From positions 62,001 through 126,000 of the forward strand of contig WEDG01001507.1 in assembly GCA_017591395.1 (NCBI GenBank): 64,000 nucleotides of DNA, given 5' to 3'. The notes below the pieces were generated by a model. It did no database searches and had not been told where the DNA came from. It saw only the letters and a program-made list of their open reading frames with translations. Source of the stretch: Schistocephalus solidus. Taxonomy: Eukaryota > Platyhelminthes > Cestoda > Diphyllobothriidea > Diphyllobothriidae. Shown in pieces: positions 1 to 11,100 of the stretch. The stretch's first letter is position 1. Each line of letters begins with the position of its first letter. The position numbers were made by a program, and so were the translations under genes.

Positions 1-499
1 AAGGAATATTTTTGTACTTATTTTCTACAAATTCTATTTGTATATATAATGGTATCGAAAACCAATAAGAACTATGAAAACGGCTTTAGTTGTCACTTTG
101 TACAGAGAAGGCACTTCGCTGGTGGCCGAAAAGAAACTTGTACAAAAATCGACTTCCTGAAATGACTGAAATATTGTATGATTCTATGCACGATATTCAA
201 TTTAATAACCCTACTGCACTTATTTCTTGTAATCGAAAACAAATTTTAGAATTTTCGTTGACATTTTATGCGATAGGAAATCTACTGCGGTAAAAAATAA
301 TTTGCATGCAACTACTCACGTCAATCAGTTATCAACTGACTGGGTGTAAAAGCTTGATGTTACTCGTCTCCTCAGACTTCTCGCAAGTATGTCCAACTCA
401 AACCTTGTAATCTAGGGTAATTTGTATCCTAAATAGAAGAGTGTTTATTTTCCTAAAGAAGGAGATAGAGTTGGTCTTGACAGGAAGTTTAGACAGTAG
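1..499. other. no recognisable feature
   Basis: AT-rich sequence with only short chance reading frames. I see no homology to the rest of the window and no gene, repeat or RNA signal. Confidence 0.5.
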
Positions 500-1571
500 C
501 TCACCATTGCAGTCATATGCAATTTACGCGGGAGCCGCGTATTTTGATGGTTTTGCAGCTACATAGCAACTATCTGCTATAAATACTGCATAAATTATGC
601 AAAACAGTACAGTTTTTCGATCCTGCACTTGTGAAGGGAATCAAGGTAAAATCCGAAACGCTACGCTCCCAGAACTTGCCTTTTAGCTTCTATCAGTATT
701 ATGGTTGGAACTATTCTCGATGGCCCGATGAATCCTACGGCTGTGTTTTCAGATCACATTATCCGTGGACAGAAAGGACAACTTTCTTTATCACAGAAGT
801 TGATAATCAAACATTCTCTTATAGCTGATGAGACGGGCCCCTCATCAATCAATCTGTGCGATCGAGTCTGGTGATTATTTCGTTCTTAATATAACATAGC
901 ATCCGCGTGCATTTACATGACCTTCTTTATGAAGTTCCTGGACTTGAAGTTTCATCCGTGAACGAAGAAAAATGAAAACGTTATTTTAAATGGACATTGT
1001 CAAGAATTCACATATTGCACGTAGATTAGGTTTTGTACCTTTAGGACGGGAAACTGAAGCCATAGACCCGCAAACCGATAGCGCATAGTCCGTTCGGCTT
1101 TATTCAGTGCGCATAAATTGACTCGGTCACACTCGATTTTAATTCTGCATGACGTTGCGTGCAATTTCCTCTGTGACAACTAGTACTGCGTGATGGCACC
1201 GGATGTACACCTCCGTACAGGTCATCATGCTATAGGAATGGAAGAACAAGGTTTAAAAAGGGTATTTTACAGTATGGGGTCCAATATATGTCAGAAATAG
1301 GTATCAAATATGCCAGTTAATGGCCAACGTGATATTTAGTTATAATGGCTCAGTTTACTTAAAAGTGGCATAATGCCAAGACTAGAAAATATTCATGTTC
1401 CGAGGAATCCATGTTTCAATCAATCTTATGCCCAGCAGTATCCTCGAGCATTAATGTTCGCAATTCGCCGATGATCTGAACAGTTTATCACCTTAATGTT
1501 TATATGTGATCGAACAGACGTGCAGGAGAACCCACAAAAGCTGATGCATGTGCACGTGTGCTCTGTTTATG

Positions 1572-1696
1572 TCTTATCTGTCAATGCAGTGCGAAGTTGC
1601 GCTCACGCCCAGTATGGACGCAGTCGATAACCGTGGGAGGTACAGTAGACAGGCCTCGGTTGATGACAACCTCCGACTGCGTGTGCTATCACAGAT
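1572..1696 (+). other. empty (pre-insertion) LINE target site
   Basis: These 125 bases are present once here. In the inverted duplicate they occur twice, at 25,289-25,414 and 29,641-29,765, exactly flanking the RTE LINE at 25,415-29,640. Sequence on both sides continues in register in copy A, so this is the unoccupied allele of the insertion site. Confidence 0.8.
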
Positions 1697-3180
1697 GCTG
1701 GTGGTGTTCATTCGTTCATTAGTTAACCTACAGTGGAGTGACAAGCCGACAGTGCGTCAGGTAACCATACAGTACACTGCAAAGTTCTACTTGCATCCGG
1801 GTTAATTCACCTTCAAGAATGGAAAATACTCATCCGCCCTTAAATTGATAATTGCAATGCGGTACGCGATTTTGTTATTTATTCTGTCACAGGTTGCCTG
1901 TCAGGTAGGTTGGTTAAATTCCTGCAAATTTATGTCGCCTGTTTTATTTGATTAAAGTCAATAATGTAAACAGCATTTATGAAGGGTAGTGCTCTTGGTA
2001 ATTAAGCGTATCCCATTAGCTCTATTTCCTGAGAATCCTAGAAATTGTTGAACCATCACTGCCTAAGCCATTCAGGTTTCACCTACAAATTCAGACGGTA
2101 ATGCCAGGCCTGCTAACGCCAATGTTGAAATCTCTCAGAATAAACAGTATGAGTGTGTTCCGATGCAGCCCAAGGTATACTGCGTATGCCTGCTAAATGT
2201 ACACTTGAATATAGTATTTCGCGAGTCAAGGAAAAAAAGTCGCACATTCATGTGTGTTTAAAACAAGGCAGAAAATTAACTAGCGTGGGCCAATTCTTCA
2301 CCGGTCTTGTTACGACGCAAAGTATCCGCGTCCACTTATTGCACTTGACGGTTTCTACATGGAAACCAAGATGACGTGGGGATTTGTGAACGGCATATTC
2401 CATTCTTTATGAAATATTGATGCATGTTATTTGGGTAGGTTTAATTTACCTCCCTCCCGTGTCCTTAATCTCCCCTTACACCGTCCTCAAATGTTGCCAT
2501 TAGGGTTAGTTTTCAACTATGTATTTGATTTACTGGTTATCAGTCAGGGTTAAAGATCAGCTTTATTTAATAGGGTTAAATGTTGGGGTAAGGAGGAGCT
2601 GACGGAGCCTAAAGCAATTGGTTTGGTGTTTAGCCTTTGAACATAGGTGTAGGCTTTAGGGAATTGCTGGAAGCTATCGACGTTGTAAACTTTATTAAAT
2701 CTTCGGTCCTGGGCAAAACCGAGTTGGATTTAACCATAGCACCTAGGCACTTTCTCTTTCAGTGTCGTTGACCACCACGGGCTGAGGCGAACTTGCTTAG
2801 AATCTCTAACCCGTGCCTTCGCTTTTCAATTTTTCGCCAACTTACAGCTCTTTTTTTCCCTAATTTCCAAATTTCGCGCAATCTTCATATGCCGGAATGG
2901 TGTATATAAACAAGCCTGTGGTCTAAATTTAATTTCTTTACTATTGAATCACGAAAACAACTTTCACTTGCCCCACCCATAAAACCTCTATAACATCATT
3001 GCCGTATTGCTGGAGTCCCTGAGCATCGCTTTCCCTTTAGATCATTTACCCGATCGTTAACGCAACCTGCACCATTGCAGCGGACGAAGGAATCTGCGGT
3101 TGCCGTTCTGACCTATAAGCTGTCGTCAGCTAGGAATACCCAGACATCTGGTTTGGATGTACTTGAAACTAAAATCGAAA

Positions 3181-3262
3181 GTAGGAAGAAGACAAAGAAT
3201 CGTCAGTGGAGGCAGCAGAAGCAGCAGCAGAAGAAGAAGAAGAAGAAGGAGGAGGAGAGGAG
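3181..3262 (+). repeat. purine-rich AGA/CAG microsatellite
   Basis: Runs of aga/aag and cag trinucleotides. The homologous tracts in the inverted-repeat arms are pure GAA (34,004-34,052) and TTC (23,966-24,013). The Lys/Gln-rich frame through it is an artefact of the repeat. Confidence 0.85.
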
Positions 3263-4144
3263 CATGTGAAATAAAGCCTCGGTCGCAATCACTAATATCA
3301 ATTGACGTAGGAAGCTAGTTGAAACATATTGCTAGAGCAGGGAAGTTAGCCGCCAAGCTGTGGCTTCGAGGTTGTGAGGCTCTGGTATACTGACCGGTTC
3401 TAATGTCTGCAAGGGCTCTAAATGTTTCTCTAAGATAGAACGCATTAAGCATCTCCCTTAGGGTTATTAGATCGTTGAATGATCTTTCTATCACACAATT
3501 ATCCTTCTCGCGTAGGACAAGATCAGGCACCCGTGGCCTAGTAATGGATCGTTAGACAGAAATTCTCAAGGATCAAAGTCTCCAGGTTTGAACCCAGACT
3601 CACCCGTATTTCGCTTGATGCATTTTAGACCTACGGTGTCCAATAAGCCACAAGTAGCATTTTGTCTTCCTTAGTCTTGGTCAGATCGATTTGAAAAAAG
3701 GCTAAAGAGTTCGCAAGAGAATATTGGAATTCTTTACCCGAAAAATCAGCCCAATACCAGAGACAATCAAGAAAGAGTCGGGTCGTCAAGGAAAATTTAT
3801 TTAGTCTCATTTGCCCTCTAAGGAAAGGAAAAAGAGTGTAAACTGATGTTGCCTAAGCACCCAACGGAAACCCCTATGACGTTTCGACCGGCTGGAAGGA
3901 AGAGCATGTATTTGATACAAGTTAAGCAACAGCGAAGCGGTTGAATGCATATATCCACGCTTACAGTTTGGTAAACAAGATAAGAAAACGCATCCGGTCG
4001 GCTCTATTAGGTTATCGAATTCGCAACGTAAGAAGAAACTCAAAAAAATAAATTCCAATTGCGGTGATTGTTTGATGCACAGTCAGTAAATATATGGATT
4101 ATTATCCATTCTTCACAGAATTACATTATCAACAAGGACAATGG

Positions 4145-4305
4145 AGACCGTAATTGCCAATTCTGGCTTTTTAGTACTCATCAGCCGGCCATACCCAACA
4201 CAAGTGTTGTGACAATTGAGTCAAGAACCCGCAATATGCTAGCTGGAAGTCCCACGCTCTTAGCCACTGCACCACGGGCTCGTTGCCTTGTCGGTTTCGC
4301 TCGAA
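4145..4305 (-). repeat. tRNA-derived SINE, minus copy (truncated)
   Basis: Read on the minus strand, it begins with a tRNA-like head containing the same gtgcagtggctaagagcg core as the plus copy at 4,322. A degenerate box-B-like stretch and part of the SINE body (the segment ending in gccagaattggc) follow. It forms a head-to-head inverted pair with the plus copy, separated by only about 20 bases. Confidence 0.6.
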
Positions 4306-4321
4306 AATGATCAGATAGCAA

Positions 4322-4600
4322 GGTCGCGGTGCAGTGGCTAAGAGCGTGGGAATTCTAGCTAGCTGGTCATGGGCTCGACTCTCTGTTACCCGAAAAAAAG
4401 GAGATGGGTATGCCTGTCTGATGACGGCTAAGAAGCCAAGAATAGCCATTCCAGTTTTTCTTGTTTTCTTCGCTAATGTCTTTTTGCCTAAATCACTAAC
4501 AGTTGAGCGGCTGCTGTCTGGACTCGAAAGTGAGCCTCAAGGCCTTACGGGACGAGTGGCTTCCATGAGCGATCGGTGAGCTCACATCTACCATCCACCA
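4322..4600 (+). repeat. tRNA-derived SINE, plus copy
   Basis: The head has an internal Pol III promoter-like layout: an A-box-like tggctaagagcg near 4,335 and a B-box-like ggctcgactc at 4,372-4,381. A non-tRNA body follows (about 4,400-4,600). The body recurs at 45,297-45,452, including the gccattccagt core and the terminal gatcggtgagc, which identifies a dispersed family. tRNA derivation is inferred from the boxes; no cloverleaf was computed. Confidence 0.65.
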
Positions 4601-4610
4601 TACAGTCAGT

Positions 4611-5011
4611 TACTGCAAGCCTTGTGAAACCTCTCAGTTCATAGGGTAAATAGATGTGAAAAGCAGAAGGTGAAATTGGATTAAGTAGAGGCAGTTCTGC
4701 AGTAAATGGAGTAGCTCTGAGAATGGAGAGTTGGAGGAAGGATGTCTTAAAGTGATCTGACGAGTTTGTATGTTCAGGAAAGATGTGTTTCTGACTGTCA
4801 AAATGAATAGCAAAGTTGAATGATATTTTTAAAATGTACAATTTAGTCTATTCGCATGTAAATATTTTTGGAATATAAGTATATGCTGAAGGTTTCCTTG
4901 ACCAAAGTTCCGAAAGTGACCAACTGGATTTGGCTTATGGTTTGTTAGTAATAAGCTGATAATATCAAACTTAGGCATTTCTAATGAATTTCCTGTTTAT
5001 TCCTTATGTAG
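4611..5011. other. upstream region; first exon of the ligand not found
   Basis: A first exon encoding the start codon and signal peptide of the Notch ligand should lie 5' of 5,012. I could not find an ATG followed by a hydrophobic stretch and a 5' splice site here or in the SINE pair. The segment ends in a usable 3' splice site (ttccttatgtag, ending at 5,011). Confidence 0.4.
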
Positions 5012-5151
5012 TTCGTTGCGGATTTGTTCTTGTCACTGAAGTATTCAAACCCAAAAAATCGTTTAGAAAATGATTTTCCATGCGATCTTTGGGTCAGCGA
5101 TCTAAAGTGTGATGTTTATTTTGAAATCTGCGTGAGTTCCAATGGAAACAG
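5012..5151 (+). CDS. Notch ligand exon 1 (readable): MNNL start
   Basis: 140 bp. The acceptor tatgtag ends at 5,011 and the donor is cag|gtaaga. The frame reads SLKYSNPKNRLEN, then PCDLW and CDVYFEIC. This matches the MNNL pattern of Notch ligands: an N-P-x-N/G-x-L turn, then a cysteine pair ending in F-x-x-C. It ends in phase 2. A preceding signal-peptide exon is expected. Confidence 0.8.
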
Positions 5152-8100
5152 GTAAGATTTTCTCCTTTTATGTTCATTTAGACAATATTCAAGTTGATTT
5201 TCAGATATTTTGTCACTTAGAAAAATGTTCAGACTGACGGATTTATTACAGTTTAATAGCTCAGAAATACATTAAATGTCTTCCGGCATAGGTATTTCGC
5301 AGATCTCAAGTATATAACGAATAAACGCAAATATTTCTCGATTTTAGAAACGATTGCATCTGAAAATTATGTACTCTTATTCGATCAGTCAATAGATTGT
5401 GTATCAGAAATCCGATCTTCCTTTTTAAATGTAATGCGTATGGTTTTTATGAAAATATTGATCTGATTTATTTAATGTTCTGTACAGTGAATGTGACCTT
5501 CTGCAGAAAACGACAGCCGATTTTCTTGGAAAGGACTTCCGTACAAATGACCAGAGATAGAAGGATAGTTATCCCACTTCGATTACCCCTACCGGTACGT
5601 TTGACAATCTGCTTTTTTAAATTAAACTGATAAGAAGATTAGCAGGGTTCAGAACCCGAAACTGGTTCAGGTGATTTTAGTTGCAAAAGCCCAGAAAAAT
5701 ATTTAAATAAGAGATGTTGCAAGACCTGTTACCTTTAATAGAAAATGAAAGTATTATCTTGTTACTCGACATCAGTGTCCTTAAAAACTGCCAGTTAGTA
5801 TATGATCATGTCAGTTTTCTGCGAAATTTTCGCATTTATATTATTCCCAACAGAGATCGCTGAGAATACATGTTATCGCTTGGGATCATGATGCAATCTC
5901 CGCAAATGACCTCATAGGAGAATTTTCCTTAGAAGGCAAACTTCAATATTTTCTTCAAGAAGAAAGGAACCTTCGACCACGAAAAAGATGTTCTAGTAGG
6001 TGAGAATTTCTGAATGTTTTATAAATAGTAAAAATTTTAATTATTCAACCACAAAAACCTAGCAAAAATTTCTTATTTTTTGTTTGTTCACTGCTTGCTC
6101 ACATTTTTAATAAGCAATTTCTAGTTACTTTGCATGCTCATACTAGGCCAACGCACTGCACCGAGGTGTAAACACTTCAGTATTGCAGTCTTTGTTTGTC
6201 AAGCAGCCGTCAAAAGCACAATTCTAACATGTTCCTTATTACTGCAGATAAATATATGCAGAAAATGGGTGCTAAAGGCATTTTATACAATTTATCACTA
6301 ATTCAACCAGTTCAATTCATTACGTTTTCAAAGCCTGATTTTCGTAGAAAAATTCTTTGTTTATCCTGCTATGCCAGCAAATATTGAGCACATCCCAAGA
6401 TGTTAACTTCTCTATCTTTCGAGCTGATCGTACGAAGTAAATAATAAATTTTAGGTATTTAAACAGAACGGAATTTTAAGATTCCAGTTGCTTATTTAAA
6501 TCCAATGTACTTTATGTAAAGTTACTTGCTCTCTTATCGATGTCAGAGGATAAATAGTTTTTGGCGCTATTCTTTAACAAGCTTTGGATTAGAGACAGGT
6601 TACTAAGAAAAGGGACGAAAAAAGGTGAATAAGGCTGTACTTTCAACATATGAGTGCCTATCATTTGTTTCACAGCAGCGTGTGAGAATTTTTGGGACTG
6701 TTTAAGAATGCGCAGTGTAGCTGCGTGTAACGTACACTGTACATGGTCATAAAATCGAAGGAATCATTAAAAATCATTCACTGGATTTTCTGATGAGTAA
6801 AATGAGTACCAGCATCCTGAATTATATTCGCGTGTACAATTGGTAAACTAATTAAAACCCGAGTCATGGGGCCATAAATCAACTGAAACTTTAAAAAATA
6901 CGCAAACGGAAATTACCACATTCGTCGGTTTTGGTATGAAGCTGCTGACGGGAATAGTTTTTGGAAAAAAAGGAAGACGGAATGTCTGTGATATTGGCAA
7001 CGGGATTGGTGAAGTTACATTAGAAGGTTTCCAGCGACCACGTGAGTTAGTGAAAAAAATTCCGCGGAGGAGTAAGATGCTCACTAGCACTCAATGACCG
7101 CTCCTGTTGCAGAAAATAAAATGATTACTGAAGTCTGATGCAGGAGGTTTATAGGACAAAAGGTAGAAATGCATGGGCCCATAACGACAGTATTACCACT
7201 TTTAACTGGATTAAGTAGGAGCTTAGGGGACAGTGGACGGTAATATTCTCCATTGAAACTGACATATGCTTTCACCAACATATTCAGCAAGAAGGCTCCA
7301 GTCTACAAATTGAAACCATTTATTGGATCAGCAACTGGATATCAAGAAAGAAAGAAAGGGACCTTTGCCCGCAACCTTACTGATGACTAGTGATTAAACG
7401 ACTTTTGGCAGTGAACCACTTTTGAAAAGTTAAATAAGTCAAAAAATAATAGGGACCAACGTGGGAAGCTGGAATCCAATCGAACTGCGAAAGAAGAAGG
7501 CATGTTTAGTTCTCAGAGTTTAGTGATCATGTATATCTCCCTATCTAAATCAAACAAGATATCACCTATTATAAATATATAACCTGTGGTATTTTGCAAC
7601 CTGAAAAGGTTTTCAGAATAATACCCATTTTTACTTTTAGATTTCGTTTAGAAATATCCTTACCATCAAGTATTATTATCCGAATGTACAGAATATTCAT
7701 GAACATAGTAAGAACGTAAATTTTCTTCGAACGTCAAAACACTGTGCCCTCTATCGTGGAAATTATTTTACTGGTTGGCTATCGGATTCTGATGCTCATC
7801 AGAGTTTTCTGATGTCAAATTTGACTTAATGCATGTCCAGTAGGATAAGCCATTAGGAACTATTTTTTGGCCCCTGTGGCGGTTTTACATTCTGCACTCT
7901 ATAGAACCTCACCCGATATTTTCGGCTTAAACGTTCTTCCTCCCACATTTAACTTTATGTAGGAAAGAATATCACTTATTTGCACCAGTAGCAAGCAATT
8001 ATTCCTTAAGTCAATCACAGCTCACAGTGCTGTGGTTTACTTAAGGAATAATTGGTTGCTACTTGGGCAAATAACCGATATTCTCCGCAACTTGATTTTT

Positions 8101-11100
8101 CCAATTTAATATCAACGGTGTCGTATAAAGATAAATGCTGCGAATTGTTGGACGCAGAACGTGAAGCAGAATACGTGGCGGGCCTATAAATACAGAGGTA
8201 GTCATTCGGCCTCCCCAAGTTTCCCTACAAGGGTAGATATGTAGTACTATGTTATAAGACCTCCAAGTTCAATCTTCATCCATTTCGTGTAAGTTTATTA
8301 GCATCTTGATTTATACGTGTCTATTCTTCAATGCGTAAGTATGTAGCCTTTCGGTTATAGCGTGTTTCTCGTTGAATATCAGATTCTCGTAGTGCTTTTT
8401 CCACGTGTTAGAGGCTGTACCTTAGTTGTCTGCTGAAACGCACTTCAGCCTAGGTCATGTTTTCCGTATGAGTAATAAGCAATGCCTTGATAAATCAATC
8501 GCAGCCCACATTGCTAGATCAAGAAATGAATGAGAAATCCTACTTTATCAACGTAACTTTTTCCATCTTTAAAAAGCAGTTACAGATAAAGTTCAAATGC
8601 CCTTGTTTTCCATCGGGAATAGGGGAAGCATAAACATAGCTTGACCGTATATACAGTGGAAATTATCAGTCTTCCTTGGTTTTCCTATATATTCAGATAT
8701 ACGGTACAATGGTTTACGGTCTACAAGATGAATTTAAACTCGTAGGGAGAAATTTTTAACCTATCAATCTGTACATAGAAATCATTCTACATATAAATGT
8801 GTTCATCTGAATTTTCTGTCCTATTTTGCAGTATATCAATGGAACTGGAACTGAAATGCCGAGAAAATTGGTTCGGGAAACTGTGCGAAACCTACTGCAA
8901 CCCTTTTAACAACTCTTTCACCTGCGACGAGAACGGCAATGTAATTTGCTTTCCAGGTATGCACATACCGTATTTCCTGAGTTTTATCAGGAAACATTCA
9001 TAGTACTTTCAGCAGCAGCATACAAGAAAACCCTGAATTGTGGAGGTGGGCTAATAAATCGGTGCATCAATAGTAATTGTAACGTTTTGCGATCCAAAAC
9101 TTATAAATCAGCTATATAAATATCTTTCAATTCCTTAATTAAAATCTATAACCGTTAACTGTTTAGTGGACGACAGACTTTGTGTTCTTTCTGCACTCAA
9201 AGATAGCAGACTGGAAAAGGTGGCAATATGTCAAGATTCGAAAATGCACATAGAAATAATTTATCTATGGCATAACAGAACCACTAGTTTTGGCTGTTCA
9301 TGCTGGCGAACGGTCTTTAAGCATTTTAATAAAATAGAGTAAGAACTGCAAAGATATGTTCATACATCCATCTTCGTAGTATTACATCTAATAGCGCTAT
9401 AAAATAATAGGTACTAGTGTGTGATGAATTGATTCTCACTTTCACTGGGATTCAAAAGATAAATTGAACAAATAGAAAACGTATATTTTACCTTAAAAAA
9501 CATCAGAAAGAAAGAGCTAAATGTGAAGATCAGTTTACCTAGAAATATATAAAGCGTCAGAAAACGTAGAGGCAATAGACCACTGAACGAAGATCCTTAG
9601 AAAATCCGCAAAGTACACACAGCTATATCCTTGAGATTATTTCTCACAAATCACGAAACTTTTAACAGTAATCTCGAGTTGTTTATGTCGTAAACTCCAT
9701 ATCAACTTATTAGAATTTAAAGATACACAAAAAATACGCAGTCACCTGGTTTCATCATGATTAAATTCAGTATGCCGCAGCTTCATTCATTTTTACCATT
9801 TGCTATCTCAGAGAACATGTATTGCATAATAACTGACTTAGCCAATTACATAATTTCGTTTTGTTTAGGGTACTTTGGGCCGTCTTGTACACGTAAGGAC
9901 TACTGCTACCTGGAAACCATGTGTGGAAAATGCTCAATGCGAGAACACAGATGTGGGATACAAGTGCATTTGCGATGGACGAGATGGTATGGGATAATGA
10001 CGGCGAGTTCTTAAATTCTTCATGACTAAAAGTAACTGACCGGAAAATTGTGTTTTAGTTGACGGCATCCTTTAGGCGGATACCTGCGTTATTTTTTATT
10101 ACATTATAATTTAAACGCAGAAAACCTAGGATTTGTTTTATCGAAATTCTTTTGAACTGAATCAGTCCCTACGCTGGCTCTCGCATTTTATATGTCCTGG
10201 TTTACGTAACGGAGAAAATGTAGACATACGAGATAATGACTTTTACCAAAGAAACTCTATGTACAAGAACATCTGTCAATTTAAATGGATTAACATGTCT
10301 CTGTTACTAGTTAATCAAAATTTAAGGATCCTAAATACGATTCTTCTGTGTTTTACCTTGGAATGGCCCTCGAGGCTGAAATTTCAAAATCGACTCATAC
10401 CTGTCTGGGTAACAAAAACGGGCATGCCATAAACCTCAGCCATACATGTGAAATGAGAATAGCCCGATTAATTGTTCACTTCAAAAAAAGCAATCTTATT
10501 TTGTAAGTTTTAAATTAGCTTTTAGAGACAACTGAGTATATATTGAAACATGTGAGTGCAACAACGTCAAAGAGAAATTCATACAATGTATCTGCATTCA
10601 TAGGATAGTTTGAACATCTTTGGGAAATGTAAATGTTTTTCGATATTGTTTGGAAATTGGTCAGCAACAGAGTCACCCCTCTTTATTCATTTCGCCTATC
10701 ATTGAAAAATCATATAAGGAGTATTTTGGGTATCGATTATATACCAGTATAATGTAAAAGGATAAAATCCGCAAGCCTTTCTGCAGAACATATTCCAACC
10801 TCAATCATTCTGCTCACTAAGTTGCCCTTTGGACGCAAACTAGAACCTAAAAATAAGACATAAACCAAAGTTTGACTAAGGAATTCAGTGAATAACTTTT
10901 AAAGTTGGAGAGAAGAGCTGCTTGGCAAAATAATTGCTAATGTAAAATCATAGAAAGGAGTCACTTCGACATCATTATGGAATGCTATGCCAAGATAAAT
11001 ATCTCAAATCGACCCGGTCCTGTCTTCATAATAAACGGGCATCCAAAGGCTTCCGGATTGATCAGTGTGCAGGAAAATGGTAACTTCGAAGTTATAAGCA

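Larger units (their letters stand above)
500..4060 (+). repeat. copy A of a duplicated non-coding segment
   Basis: This stretch is the diverged counterpart of sequence elsewhere in the window. About 540-1,690 matches the reverse complement of about 30,900-29,641. About 1,700-3,970 matches 32,726-34,700 on the + strand and, inverted, the left arm below 25,289. Shared landmarks include the block around 1,840-2,040 (matched at 32,860-33,065) and the purine-rich tract at 3,181-3,262. Similarity by eye is roughly 80-85%. The reading frames here are not conserved between copies, so I read it as non-coding. It lies directly 5' of the Notch-ligand gene. Confidence 0.7.

Noticed and set aside
1548..1805. 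85-codon frame repeated at 29,601-29,789 (minus), 25,303-25,497 and 32,511-32,711
   Set aside because: Recurrence is explained by the target-site duplication and inverted repeat. The frames are not conserved across copies.
3075..3269. Lys/Gln-rich frame ending in KKKKKKEEERSM, and poly-Arg/poly-Phe frames at 23,894-24,115 and 33,905-34,202
   Set aside because: Created by translation of GAA/TTC trinucleotide repeats; composition, not coding.
4171..4579. Overlapping frames on both strands (80-92 codons)
   Set aside because: They translate the two SINE copies, whose tRNA-like heads give similar peptides in opposite orientation.
6848..7290. Minus-strand frames similar between 6,848-7,090 and 37,263-37,445
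   Set aside because: Similarity is explained by the intron being part of the duplicated segment; no start, splice or domain signal.
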